From Haemophilus haemolyticus_M (GTDB taxonomy: Bacteria; Pseudomonadota; Gammaproteobacteria; Enterobacterales; Pasteurellaceae), in contig NZ_QQGD01000006.1 in the NCBI RefSeq assembly GCF_003490935.1, forward strand, positions 48,926 to 112,925: a stretch of 64,000 nt of DNA. Reading direction: 5' to 3'. Of the stretch, positions 14,336 through 22,496 are shown one piece after another (position 1 is the stretch's first letter; every line of letters starts with the position of its first letter). Under the pieces are notes generated by a model. It worked only from the letters and a program-made list of their open reading frames with translations. It made no database searches and had not been told where the DNA came from. Made by a program: the position numbers and the translations under genes.

Positions 14336-15233
14336 TTTTCAGGCTCCTTTTTGTTTGTTCTAAAATTTCATCAACCTGTCTATCTCTAGCCATCATGCCA
14401 AATATATTCCCCGCTTTATAAAGGGGTTGATAAGTATAGCTTTCAATGTACAAGAATGGCTTCTCTGAAAGGCGTTGGAAATATTGTTTTAGCTGTGATT
14501 TTGAGCGTAATAGCACTTCATATTCCGCTTGAATATGAGCACACATAGCTTCAATACGCATTTTAAATTCATCACTGAGATCAGGACTGATAATTAAATA
14601 GACCGTTTTCTGTTCGGTTGCTGTTTCATCCGTATAAACACATGCCAAATTAAACACTTGCCATTTATAGCGATCTGCAAAAGCACCAATGACTCGGCTT
14701 TGCTCCTCAGTTTCAACTTGAACTAGGGCGGCTGGCTTTTTCAAACAATCTTGCAACACATCACTTGGTGTAAAAGGCCCACAGCCTAAGTAAGATAAGA
14801 CACAATTCCAATTAGCAAATTGTTCTGTACCAAAATGAACATGTTCGCCTTGAAATTTGCCAGCACCATTTTTAGTGCGATCATCAATTAAATAATCACC
14901 TTGGTTGAGATTTTTATGATGGGATAAAATCAATCGTTTGTATAAGGCTGAACCTTTTTCTTCACCGAAATAATGTTGAATCCATTTTACTTTATCACTC
15001 CAAGCGGAAGGATTATGCCAAGGAGCAGTAGAAAGCACATAAATATGATATTTTTTCATCAATTTATGCACAGCAGAAATCGCATTCGGCATGGGTTCCA
15101 TTAAGCTAAAAATACCCTCAACTTCATCATATCGACCTTCATATTCTCGCTTGGTTTTATCATCTAGTTTTGCAATACCTGATGGAAAATCTACCATCAC
15201 ATTATCCATATCAATGTACACAATCTGTTTCAT
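14319..15233 (-). CDS. HAD-fold 5'-nucleotidase-like protein with an unknown C-terminal domain
   Basis: The N-terminal 150 residues match the NT5C/5'(3')-deoxyribonucleotidase branch of the HAD superfamily: DMDNVMVD (8-15, nucleophile Asp8 and acid Asp10), VLSTAPW (66-72) and LIDDRTKNG (115-123). Residues about 155-304 are unrelated to that family as far as I can tell. They are acidic and helical, with no motif I recognise. This is the first gene of the operator-C unit, translationally coupled to the CobB-like sirtuin (17-base overlap). It may hydrolyse nucleotides or a nucleotide-derived product of the sirtuin reaction; that link is inference. Confidence 0.8.
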   Translation of the reverse strand: MKQIVYIDMDNVMVDFPSGIAKLDDKTKREYEGRYDEVEGIFSLMEPMPNAISAVHKLMKKYHIYVLSTAPWHNPSAWSDKVKWIQHYFGEEKGSALYKRLILSHHKNLNQGDYLIDDRTKNGAGKFQGEHVHFGTEQFANWNCVLSYLGCGPFTPSDVLQDCLKKPAALVQVETEEQSRVIGAFADRYKWQVFNLACVYTDETATEQKTVYLIISPDLSDEFKMRIEAMCAHIQAEYEVLLRSKSQLKQYFQRLSEKPFLYIESYTYQPLYKAGNIFGMMARDRQVDEILEQTKRSLKNDSKK

Positions 15234-15260
15234 TTGAATGTCCTCTCTTCAGATAGATTT

Positions 15261-15295
15261 ATCATAAAGCGCAAAGCGACAATTTATGTCGTTAT
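15261..15295 (-). promoter_or_regulatory. Operator-promoter C (HAD-CobB unit)
   Basis: The minus strand reads AACGACATAAATTGTCGCT followed by -10 TATGAT exactly 20 bases after ACGACA, as in copies A and B. The operator begins in the TAA stop codon of the WYL gene. The inferred start site is near 15254, about 20 bases before the HAD gene. Confidence 0.75.
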
Positions 15296-16245
15296 ACTGT
15301 TTCTTCTAAATATACCCGCCCAATTTCTTGATAATTTTCACCAAAGTGAGCTATCCACCACTCCAGCATTTGACTTTCGATCACAGTTGCTGAAATTTCA
15401 TAATCATCGCCAGAATCTTTTACTGTTTGATCTGTTGATAATGGTGTTTCTGTTAAAAAGCCACCAATATCTTTATTAATGCGGAAAGTTAATCGAATTT
15501 TTCGACCATAGGTAAAACCGAACTTTTGGCTTTCTACATAAGATTTCAAATTAAAATCAGGGCGTTCAAATATCATTGTACTCACTGTTACCTTAAGCAA
15601 GCGATGCAAAGCAAGGTGTAAAATATCGCCATTCTCATATTGTGCGACTAAATAGCTACTTGGCCCTTGTTGTACCAAAGCCAATGGCTTGACCTGTGCC
15701 TTATGTTCTTTACCGTGAATACTCCGATAATGCACCTTTAAAAATCGATTTTGGTAAAGTGCGGTACTAATTTGAGAAAAAATTTCTGGATTGATTTTGG
15801 CAGGTAATAAAGGCTGACTAGTTGGCGCAATAGCAACTTTATTAAGCCATTCAGCCCCTGATTTTTTATGACTGTCATAAACCAAATTATATTCGGCCTG
15901 TTGAAAGAATGCCTCCATTGAACTCATAATGCTAGAAGGCAAAATGCCATTGAGATATTGTTTAGCAAGCATAAGCACAAGTGATTGCTGTTCATTTAAA
16001 ATCGGTAAATCTAATCCTTTAGCATTTGATTTCCATCGGTAGCCATAAGGTTTATCACGCATATCACGTTCAATTTCAAACTGTTGAGACAAACTTTCTA
16101 GCTGGCGTTGAATTGAACGAATATCACGTTGAACGCCAATATCAGCAAGTTTTTGTAAGATTTCTTCTGCAATAATAAAACGTGTTTTCGGAATAAGGCG
16201 TAAAATTTCAAGTTGAATTTGAAGTGCGGTTAAGTTTGAGGACAT
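15292..16245 (-). CDS. WYL-domain transcriptional regulator
   Basis: The protein has about 317 residues. An N-terminal winged-helix region (about 1-75, with VQRDIRSIQRQLESL as the likely recognition helix) is followed by a WYL domain (FLKVHYRSIHGKEHKAQVKPLALV ... SSYLVAQYENGD) and a C-terminal WCX-type region (FGFTYGRKIRLTFRI onward). This is the layout of BrxR/CapW-type regulators, which bind inverted repeats in promoters of phage-defence genes and sense a ligand through WYL. ATG 16245 has GGGAG 5 bases upstream; a TTG at 16257 is less likely. It lies directly upstream of operator C and is the obvious candidate to bind A, B and C. Confidence 0.9.
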   Translation of the reverse strand: MSSNLTALQIQLEILRLIPKTRFIIAEEILQKLADIGVQRDIRSIQRQLESLSQQFEIERDMRDKPYGYRWKSNAKGLDLPILNEQQSLVLMLAKQYLNGILPSSIMSSMEAFFQQAEYNLVYDSHKKSGAEWLNKVAIAPTSQPLLPAKINPEIFSQISTALYQNRFLKVHYRSIHGKEHKAQVKPLALVQQGPSSYLVAQYENGDILHLALHRLLKVTVSTMIFERPDFNLKSYVESQKFGFTYGRKIRLTFRINKDIGGFLTETPLSTDQTVKDSGDDYEISATVIESQMLEWWIAHFGENYQEIGRVYLEETV

Positions 16246-16280
16246 TTTATCTCCCAAATTTGAAAAAAATCATTATAAAA

Positions 16281-16302
16281 AATGCTGGAAAATTCCAGCA
16301 TT
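16281..16302 (-). terminator. Terminator of the NlpC/P60 gene, right edge of the island
   Basis: AATGCTGGAA / TTCCAGCATT is a 10-bp stem with an AA centre, followed on the minus strand by TTTTATAAT. It closes the core-genome unit 8 bases past the NlpC stop. The TATAAT just beyond may serve as the -10 of the WYL gene. Confidence 0.75.
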
Positions 16303-16309
16303 ATACTTT

Positions 16310-16795
16310 CTAAATCCGTCTGACTTGCCAGAAGGCTTTCGACCAATAAGGGTTATTCATTGAAGAATAGACAACTCCCCCTTTGGTGGAAGCATGAAGG
16401 AATTTGTCTTCTTTTACATAAATTCCCACATGATAGCCATTAGGGCCACGACCAGTTTTAAAGAAAATTAAATCGCCAGTTTGAATATCTTCTTTGCGTA
16501 CATGTTTACCATAATTGGCTTGTTCAGTTGTACTTCTTGGCAAACGAAGATTAAAACGATCGAAGAAAGTTTTCTGCACAAAACCAGAACAATCTACGCC
16601 ACGGCGTGAAACACCGCCGAGCACATAAGGTGTACCCGCCCATTCATGTTGTTGTTCGCTCAACATGGCTATGGCCATAATAGGATCACCGATTTGGCCT
16701 TTATAGTTCATCGCATAATCATCATTTTGAAAACTAGAACAAGCGAATAAAAACAGCGAGGCAGTAGCGATTAAAAATGATTTATATACTTTCAT
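16310..16795 (-). CDS. NlpC/P60-family cell-wall endopeptidase lipoprotein
   Basis: The 161-residue protein has a signal peptide ending in lipobox LFAC (Cys19), so it is an anchored lipoprotein. The NlpC/P60 catalytic residues are Cys in RGVDCSGFVQ and His in GYHVGIYV, followed by HAS. The family cleaves D-Glu-diaminopimelate bonds in peptidoglycan peptides. It belongs to the core genome and stands alone between the ihfA terminator and the island. Family membership is clear; the physiological role is not. Confidence 0.9.
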   Translation of the reverse strand: MKVYKSFLIATASLFLFACSSFQNDDYAMNYKGQIGDPIMAIAMLSEQQHEWAGTPYVLGGVSRRGVDCSGFVQKTFFDRFNLRLPRSTTEQANYGKHVRKEDIQTGDLIFFKTGRGPNGYHVGIYVKEDKFLHASTKGGVVYSSMNNPYWSKAFWQVRRI

Positions 16796-16809
16796 ACCTT
16801 TTCATATGA

Positions 16810-16837
16810 AAAGTGCGGTAGAAATTCACCGCACTTT
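16810..16837. terminator. Uptake-signal pair terminator after ihfA
   Basis: AAAGTGCGGT and ACCGCACTTT form a hairpin with an 8-base loop and a following T-run, lying between the ihfA stop and the NlpC gene. Confidence 0.7.
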
Positions 16838-16847
16838 TTGTTGCTTA

Positions 16848-17138
16848 CTATTTAGTTTTTTCTACGCGAGCACGTAACTTTTGCCCTGGCTTAAATGTCA
16901 CCACTCGGCGCGCAGAAACTGGCACAACATCACCTGTTTTTGGGTTACGCCCTGGGCGAGATGACTTATCACGTAGTTCAAAATTACCAAATCCTGATAA
17001 TTTCACATCATGACCAGATTCTAGTGATGAACGAATCTCTTCTAAAAAATTCTCCACCACATTTTTCGTATCGTGTTTAGATAACTGATATTTATCACTT
17101 AAATATTCAATAATATCAATTTTGGTTATCGTAGCCAT
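16848..17138 (-). CDS. ihfA: Integration host factor alpha subunit
   Basis: The 96-residue HU/IHF-fold DNA-bending protein forms a heterodimer with IhfB and acts in recombination, replication and transcription. Diagnostic features are the N-terminal TKIDIIEYLSDKY helix, LSGFGNFELRDK and the DNA-inserting arm RPGRNPKTGDVVPVSARRVV, with the IHF proline. The start is one base past the pheT stop, the conserved pheS-pheT-ihfA operon order. The ribosome-binding site must lie within the end of pheT. Confidence 0.97.
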   Translation of the reverse strand: MATITKIDIIEYLSDKYQLSKHDTKNVVENFLEEIRSSLESGHDVKLSGFGNFELRDKSSRPGRNPKTGDVVPVSARRVVTFKPGQKLRARVEKTK

Positions 17139-17139
17139 A

Positions 17140-19527
17140 TTAATCCCTTAATTCAGCATTAAAGCGTTGTTTTACCTCCGCTAATACTGCTGAAATCACT
17201 GCATTAATTTCTTCATCTTCAAGTGTTTTTTCATTATCTTGGACAGTCAAGCTAATCGCTAAACTTTTATAGCCTTCAGCGACGCCCACACCTTGATATA
17301 CATCGAACAAGTTCACTTGCACCAATTTTTCGCCGCCTGCTTGTTTACATGCCGCGATTAATTCCCCTGCTGGTACGCTATCTGCTACGACTAAAGCTAA
17401 ATCACGACGGTTTGCTGGGAATTTAGAAATTTCTTTTGCTTGCACCACATTACGTGCCGCAATTGCATTCCAAAGAATTTCAAATACAAAAGTTTTGCCA
17501 TTTAAGCCAAGTTTTTGGCTAATAGATGGATGAATTGCACCAATAAAACCAATTTCTTGACCATCTAATTCAATAGCAGCAGATTGGCCAGGGTGTAATG
17601 CATCAAATTGTTTTGCAACAAAACGAACTCTATTACCACCTTCTGTTAAAGAAAGTACTGATTCTAAATCGCCTTTAAGATCAAAGAAATCAACAGACTC
17701 TGCTTTACCTGCCCAGTGTTCAGATTTTGCCGTTCCAGTAATCACCGCACTTAAAACAAATTCTTGACGCACGCCAAATTCAGCATTGGCATCTGGCACA
17801 AAACGCAATCCAGTTTCAAATAAACGAACACGAGATTGTTGACGATTTTGATTATACAGCACAGCACCTAATAAACCACTAATCAAAGACACGCGCATTG
17901 CTGACATTTCCACAGAAATTGGGTTTGGTAATACAAGTGCTTCTTGATGTGGATGTAATAAACTTTGAATTTTTGGATCCACAAAGCTATAAGTAATGGC
18001 TTCTTGATAATCAGCATCCACAAGTGCGGTCTTAATTCGAGCTAAATCTAAATCAGATTCTTTATGCTCACGCATGCGGAGATGCGCTAATGGCGCATTG
18101 TTTGGAATACTGTTATAACCATAAATACGCGCCACTTCCTCAATTAAATCTTCTTCAATTTCAATATCAAAACGCCAGCTTGCAGAAGTTACCGTCCAAA
18201 TATCATTTGCATAAGTAACATCGAAACCAAGACGATGGAAAATTTCTGTTACGCTTTCTGTTTCAATATGATGACCTAAAAGTGCATCTAATTTACTACG
18301 GCGGAGTTGAACAGTATTAACTTTAGGAAGATGAGCTTCACTGCTTGTTTCACAAATCTCACCCGCTTCACCACCACAGATTTCAAGTAATAATGCGGTT
18401 GCTCGTTCCATTGCTTTACGCGCTAATTCAAAATCCACACCACGTTCAAAACGGTGTGATGCATCAGTATGTAAACCATATTGTCTTGCACGGCCTGCAA
18501 TAGCTAATGGAGCGAAAAATGCGGATTCTAAAATCACATCTTTCGTTTCACTATTTACGCCACTCGCTGCACCACCAAAGATCCCTGCCATTGCTAAAGG
18601 CCCATTTTGGTCGGCAATTAATAAAGTATTTGATTGAAGTTTTGCAGTTGAGCCATCTAATAATACTAATTCTTCACCTTCTTTTGCTAAACGAACTTGA
18701 ACAGGTTGTGCAACTTTAGCCGCATCAAACGCATGCATTGGCTGACCAAGCTCAAGCAAAATATAGTTAGTAATATCAACAATAGGATCAATAGAACGAA
18801 TACCACAACGACGCAATTTTTCTTGCATCCACATTGGCGATTCAGCCTTCACATTAACGTTTTTCACCACACGCAATAAATAACGTGGGCACGCTTCTGG
18901 TGCTTGTAAATCAATTTGAACTTTATCAGAAATTGTTGCTGGCACCGCTTCAAAGTGCGGTTGATTTACTGGCTGTTTATTTACCACACCAATTTCACGC
19001 GCAATACCCGCAATGCTCAAACAATCCGCGCGGTTTGGTGTTAAGCTAATTGCGATGGCATTATCATTTAAACCTAAATATTCACGTAAATCTGTACCAA
19101 TTGGTGCATCAAGTGGCAATTCAATAATACCGTCAGCTTCAACATCAATACCTAATTCAGAAAATGAACAAAGCATTCCTTCTGATGGTTGACCGCGTAA
19201 TTTCGTTTTCTTAATTTTGAAATCGCCCGGTAATACCGCACCTTCTGTTGCGCAAGCGACTTTTAAGCCTTGACGACAATTTGGTGCACCACACACGATA
19301 TCCAATAAACGATCACCGCCTACGTTCACTTTAGTTACACGTAATTTATCCGCATCTGGATGTTGTGCACATTCCACCACTTCACCCACAACGACACCAT
19401 TAAATTTACCCGCAACGCTTTCCACGCCATCGACTTCTAAGCCAAGCATGGTAATTTGCTCGCATAATTGCTCGGTGGACACCGCAGGGTTCACCCATTC
19501 TCTTACCCACTGTTCACTAAATTTCAT
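17140..19527 (-). CDS. pheT: Phenylalanine-tRNA ligase beta subunit
   Basis: The full-length 795-residue subunit of the alpha2-beta2 PheRS charges tRNA-Phe and edits misacylated Tyr-tRNA. Seen in order are the N-terminal EMAP/tRNA-binding-like domain (VVGEVVECAQHPDADKLRVTKVNVG), the B3/4 editing domain, B5 (VQLRRSKLDALLG), the catalytic-like core and the C-terminal ferredoxin-fold anticodon-binding domain (SKFPANRRDLALVV). It is 33 bases downstream of pheS and one base before ihfA in the same operon. Confidence 0.97.
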   Translation of the reverse strand: MKFSEQWVREWVNPAVSTEQLCEQITMLGLEVDGVESVAGKFNGVVVGEVVECAQHPDADKLRVTKVNVGGDRLLDIVCGAPNCRQGLKVACATEGAVLPGDFKIKKTKLRGQPSEGMLCSFSELGIDVEADGIIELPLDAPIGTDLREYLGLNDNAIAISLTPNRADCLSIAGIAREIGVVNKQPVNQPHFEAVPATISDKVQIDLQAPEACPRYLLRVVKNVNVKAESPMWMQEKLRRCGIRSIDPIVDITNYILLELGQPMHAFDAAKVAQPVQVRLAKEGEELVLLDGSTAKLQSNTLLIADQNGPLAMAGIFGGAASGVNSETKDVILESAFFAPLAIAGRARQYGLHTDASHRFERGVDFELARKAMERATALLLEICGGEAGEICETSSEAHLPKVNTVQLRRSKLDALLGHHIETESVTEIFHRLGFDVTYANDIWTVTSASWRFDIEIEEDLIEEVARIYGYNSIPNNAPLAHLRMREHKESDLDLARIKTALVDADYQEAITYSFVDPKIQSLLHPHQEALVLPNPISVEMSAMRVSLISGLLGAVLYNQNRQQSRVRLFETGLRFVPDANAEFGVRQEFVLSAVITGTAKSEHWAGKAESVDFFDLKGDLESVLSLTEGGNRVRFVAKQFDALHPGQSAAIELDGQEIGFIGAIHPSISQKLGLNGKTFVFEILWNAIAARNVVQAKEISKFPANRRDLALVVADSVPAGELIAACKQAGGEKLVQVNLFDVYQGVGVAEGYKSLAISLTVQDNEKTLEDEEINAVISAVLAEVKQRFNAELRD

Positions 19528-19560
19528 TTGTTGTTATCCTTTTAATTCAAATCCGAGAAA

Positions 19561-20550
19561 TTACTTAAATTGTTTTAAGAAACGTAAGTCGTTTTCAAAG
19601 AACGCACGTAAATCTGTTACGTTATAACGTAACATTGTTAAACGCTCAACGCCCATTCCCACGGCAAAACCAGAATATTCATTCGGATCAATACCCACGT
19701 TACGTAACACATTTGGGTGCACCATACCGCAGCCCAACACTTCTAACCATTTACCGTTTTTACCCATCACATCCACTTCGGCTGAAGGCTCGGTGAATGG
19801 GAAATAAGATGGACGGAAACGTACTTGTAAATCTTCTTCAAAGAAAGCACGTAAGAAATCGTGCAATAAACCTTTCAATTCTGTGAAATTTGCTTTTTTA
19901 TCCACATAAAGCAATTCAATTTGATGGAACATTGGCGTGTGCGTTTGATCATAGTCATTACGATATACACGTCCTGGAGCCATAATACGAATTGGTGGCT
20001 GCATTTTTTCCATAGTACGAATTTGCACGCCAGAAGTTTGAGTGCGAAGTAATAATTCTGGATTAAACCAGAAAGTATCGTGATCCGCACGTGCAGGGTG
20101 ATGTTTAGGAATATTTAGCGCATCGAAGTTGTAATAATCACTTTCAATTTCAGGACCATTTTCAACTGAAAAGCCAAGTTCTGAGAAAAATTTTGTTACA
20201 CGATTAATCGTCATGGTAACTGGGTGTAAACCACCAGTTTCAACTTTGCGACCAGGTAAACTGACATCTACACGTTCTTTTTCTAATTTTGCGTTAAGTT
20301 CAGCCTGTTCCCACTCCGCTTTTTTTGCATTTAAAAATTCTAACGCAGCTTGTTTTGCTTCGTTAATTTTTGCGCCCATAGCTGGACGTTCTTCAGCTGA
20401 CACGTTACGCAATTCTTGCATTAATTGAGTAAAATGCCCTTTCTTACCAAAATATTCGACACGGATTTCATCCAACGCCGTTAAACTTTTATCCTGAATG
20501 GATTCAATCGCTAATTTCGCTTTCTCGACAAGCTCGTTCAGATGTTGCAT
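19561..20550 (-). CDS. pheS: Phenylalanine-tRNA ligase alpha subunit
   Basis: This is the 329-residue catalytic class II subunit. The N-terminal coiled coil is followed by motif 2 (MAPGRVYRNDYDQTHTPMFHQIE) and motif 3 (GFAVGMGVERLTMLRY). The Phe-pocket residues in the FAVGMG region look standard. ATG 20550 heads the pheS-pheT-ihfA operon. No Phe-rich leader peptide of the E. coli pheM type was found in the 150 bases upstream, so attenuation control appears absent here. Confidence 0.97.
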   Translation of the reverse strand: MQHLNELVEKAKLAIESIQDKSLTALDEIRVEYFGKKGHFTQLMQELRNVSAEERPAMGAKINEAKQAALEFLNAKKAEWEQAELNAKLEKERVDVSLPGRKVETGGLHPVTMTINRVTKFFSELGFSVENGPEIESDYYNFDALNIPKHHPARADHDTFWFNPELLLRTQTSGVQIRTMEKMQPPIRIMAPGRVYRNDYDQTHTPMFHQIELLYVDKKANFTELKGLLHDFLRAFFEEDLQVRFRPSYFPFTEPSAEVDVMGKNGKWLEVLGCGMVHPNVLRNVGIDPNEYSGFAVGMGVERLTMLRYNVTDLRAFFENDLRFLKQFK

Positions 20551-20661
20551 AGTTTCCCCTGCTTCTCTTTTCTCTATAAAATAAAAAACCGAGTAATGAT
20601 AATACCAAGTACTTAAAAAGTAAAAGAATAATACGAAAAATCATTGGTTTATCAAAAATAA

Positions 20662-20691
20662 AAATGGAATAACGTTATCGCTATTCCATTT
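20662..20691 (-). terminator. Terminator of the lipoprotein gene at 20699-21376
   Basis: A 10-bp stem (AAATGGAATA / TATTCCATTT) has a 10-base loop and a T-rich run (TTTATTTTTG) on the minus strand. It lies 7 bases past the stop. Confidence 0.75.
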
Positions 20692-20698
20692 TTTCTTG

Positions 20699-21376
20699 TT
20701 ACCAACAAAATCGTTCATTCACAAAATTTTCTGACCGCTCTTTTTGCCATTTTTCTTTATTGTTTGGATTGGCAAAAAAACGTGCTTGTTCCTGTAAACG
20801 TTGAATTAATTTTTCTTCTGCTTCTTTTAACGCTTTTTGACGATCTGCAAATTTTGCGGGCAATGCTGGTAAGAAAATCACTTCATAAGGATGCACAATT
20901 GTCCATTTCACCGCATTTTGGGCAGCAATACTTTGTTTATCAAAATTGCAAAACGCATAAGCATTAACAAACTGCCCCACTACGTGGCTAAACCCTGTAT
21001 TATCTTGCACCGTTTGTTTTGGCAAATCTAACACATAAAGTGCGGTGATCAAACGATTTTGCCCACGATAAAACCAAGTAACAGCTTCATCTCTTAAGCC
21101 AAAATCGTACGCCCGCGCAGCTAACGTGAACATCGTCATGGGTGAAATACGAGCTGGATTTTCTTCTACAAATTTCACCGCACTTTCATAACCTTTTACC
21201 GTATTTTCACGTAGCATAGGATCAATTTCTTTATGTACAAATACATTTTCTGCTTTTCCATTTTCCGCAGAATAATAAGGTTTGATATAAACATCCACTG
21301 TCTTCACGGGTTCTTTGCTAATAGAAGCACAAGCCGTAATAAAAAGTGCGGTTATAAAACACAGTATTTTTAACAT
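20699..21376 (-). CDS. Conserved lipoprotein of unknown function
   Basis: With ATG 21376 (AAGGA 10 bases upstream) the protein starts MLKILCFITALFITACAS, a lipoprotein signal with lipobox ITAC. About 225 residues in total. The mature part is soluble, with SPMTMFTLAARAYDFGLRDEAVTWFYRGQNR resembling a tetratricopeptide-like helical pair, and a charged C-terminal helix ending in a Cys-Trp. A longer frame to 21436 lacks a better start. It is divergent from yfaE with only 48 bases between. I do not recognise the family. Confidence 0.75.
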   Translation of the reverse strand: MLKILCFITALFITACASISKEPVKTVDVYIKPYYSAENGKAENVFVHKEIDPMLRENTVKGYESAVKFVEENPARISPMTMFTLAARAYDFGLRDEAVTWFYRGQNRLITALYVLDLPKQTVQDNTGFSHVVGQFVNAYAFCNFDKQSIAAQNAVKWTIVHPYEVIFLPALPAKFADRQKALKEAEEKLIQRLQEQARFFANPNNKEKWQKERSENFVNERFCW

Positions 21377-21424
21377 ATGGATTTTCCTTATATAATGCCC
21401 AGCAAATTTCACTGCATTGTTATT

Positions 21425-21673
21425 ATGAAAATTCATCTAATCTACAGTAAAACCACATTAGAATTCAATAATGAAACAAGTTTACTCGATCATCTCGAGA
21501 AAAATAATATTCATCATGAATATCAATGTCGTAGTGGCTATTGTGGTTCTTGTCGTGTGAAGATCAAAAAAGGCAAGGTATCCTATAAAGATACGCCCCT
21601 TGCCTTTATTCAACCTGATGAGATTTTATTATGCTGCTGTCACGTAGAAAGTGACATTGAAATTGATTTATAA
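21425..21673 (+). CDS. yfaE: 2Fe-2S ferredoxin YfaE-like, ribonucleotide reductase maintenance
   Basis: The 82-residue plant-type ferredoxin has the 2Fe-2S ligands CRSGYCGSC plus a downstream Cys within LLCCCHVESD. This compact YfaE type supplies electrons to regenerate the diferric-tyrosyl cofactor of NrdB. ATG 21425 gives the normal family length; the frame remains open upstream to 21377 without homology. Its 3' end overlaps the convergent dapB end by 6 bases. It is not next to nrdAB here. Confidence 0.88.
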   Translation: MKIHLIYSKTTLEFNNETSLLDHLEKNNIHHEYQCRSGYCGSCRVKIKKGKVSYKDTPLAFIQPDEILLCCCHVESDIEIDL

Positions 21674-22480
21674 ATTATTTAAATCTAATACATCTGTCAT
21701 ATCAAATAAGCCATTCGCTTTATTTTCTAACCATTTACCAGCACGCACTGCACCATTAGCGAAAGTCATACGACTTGATGCTTTATGGGAAATTTCTACA
21801 CGCTCGCCAATATCAGCAAACCACACCGTGTGTTCTCCCACAACATCCGAAGCACGAATAGTAGAAAAACCAATTTCATCACGTTTACGTTCGCCTGTGA
21901 TTCCTTCACGACAAAATACGCCGTGCGTTTTTAAATCACGACCTAAGGTTTTCGCGATATGTTCGCCCATAGAAAGTGCGGTGCCAGATGGCGCATCGAC
22001 TTTATGACGGTGATGTGCTTCAATCACTTCAATGTCACAATAATCCCCCATCACTTTTGCCGCTTTTTCTAAAAGTTTGAAGACTAAATTCACGCCAACA
22101 CTGAAATTTGATGCAAACACAATAGCAATTTTATCTGAAGCTGCTTTAATCGCCGCTTTACCATTTTCATCAAAACCTGTTGTACCGATCACCATTTTTT
22201 TATTATTCGCTACGCAAAATGCAATATGTTCAAGGGTGCCTTCTGGTCGAGTAAAATCGATTAATAAATCGAATTTATCTTTTTGGCTTTCAAGATCGTC
22301 TGAAACTGTTACACCAAGTTGACCAATTCCCGCCAATTCTCCCGCATCCGTCCCGACTAGAGATGATCCTTTGCGTTCAAAAGCTGCACCTAGTTCTACA
22401 CCTTCCGCAGAATGAACCGCTTGAATTAATTGGCGCCCCATTCTTCCGCCAGCACCTGCGATTGCAATTTTTAATGTCAT
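21668..22480 (-). CDS. dapB: 4-hydroxy-tetrahydrodipicolinate reductase
   Basis: The 270-residue enzyme of the lysine/diaminopimelate pathway uses NAD(P)H to reduce hydroxy-tetrahydrodipicolinate. The Rossmann motif is IAGAGGRMGRQL near the N-terminus. The catalytic/substrate segment is IEAHHRHKVDAPSGTALSMG. Length and motifs are standard. AAGGA precedes ATG 22480. It stands alone, with an RhtC-like exporter 17 bases upstream on the same strand. Confidence 0.97.
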   Translation of the reverse strand: MTLKIAIAGAGGRMGRQLIQAVHSAEGVELGAAFERKGSSLVGTDAGELAGIGQLGVTVSDDLESQKDKFDLLIDFTRPEGTLEHIAFCVANNKKMVIGTTGFDENGKAAIKAASDKIAIVFASNFSVGVNLVFKLLEKAAKVMGDYCDIEVIEAHHRHKVDAPSGTALSMGEHIAKTLGRDLKTHGVFCREGITGERKRDEIGFSTIRASDVVGEHTVWFADIGERVEISHKASSRMTFANGAVRAGKWLENKANGLFDMTDVLDLNNL

Positions 22481-22496
22481 GTTACTTCCTTTTTTA

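Larger units (their letters stand above)
5047..16245. other. Accessory island: WYL / sirtuin / DUF262 / AAA+ gene cluster
   Basis: Ten consecutive genes with no housekeeping function lie between two sharp terminators (5004-5044 and 16281-16302). Nine are on the minus strand and rhuM-fic is on the plus strand. Three identical operator-promoters (7146-7177, 12431-12462, 15261-15292) head the three operator-linked minus-strand units. No integrase, transposase or flanking repeat was found. Uptake signals occur in the AAA+, PP2C, sirtuin and WYL genes but not in the two DUF262 genes, which are also noticeably more AT-rich. This suggests a mosaic assembled over time and spread by transformation. 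Function is unproven. Confidence 0.75.

Noticed and set aside
5047..16245. Prophage or integrative element interpretation of the island
   Set aside because: No integrase, transposase, phage structural gene, tRNA target or flanking direct repeat is visible.
20551..20661. Phe-rich leader peptide (pheM-type attenuator) before pheS
   Set aside because: No short ORF with clustered Phe codons and a following terminator/antiterminator pair could be found.
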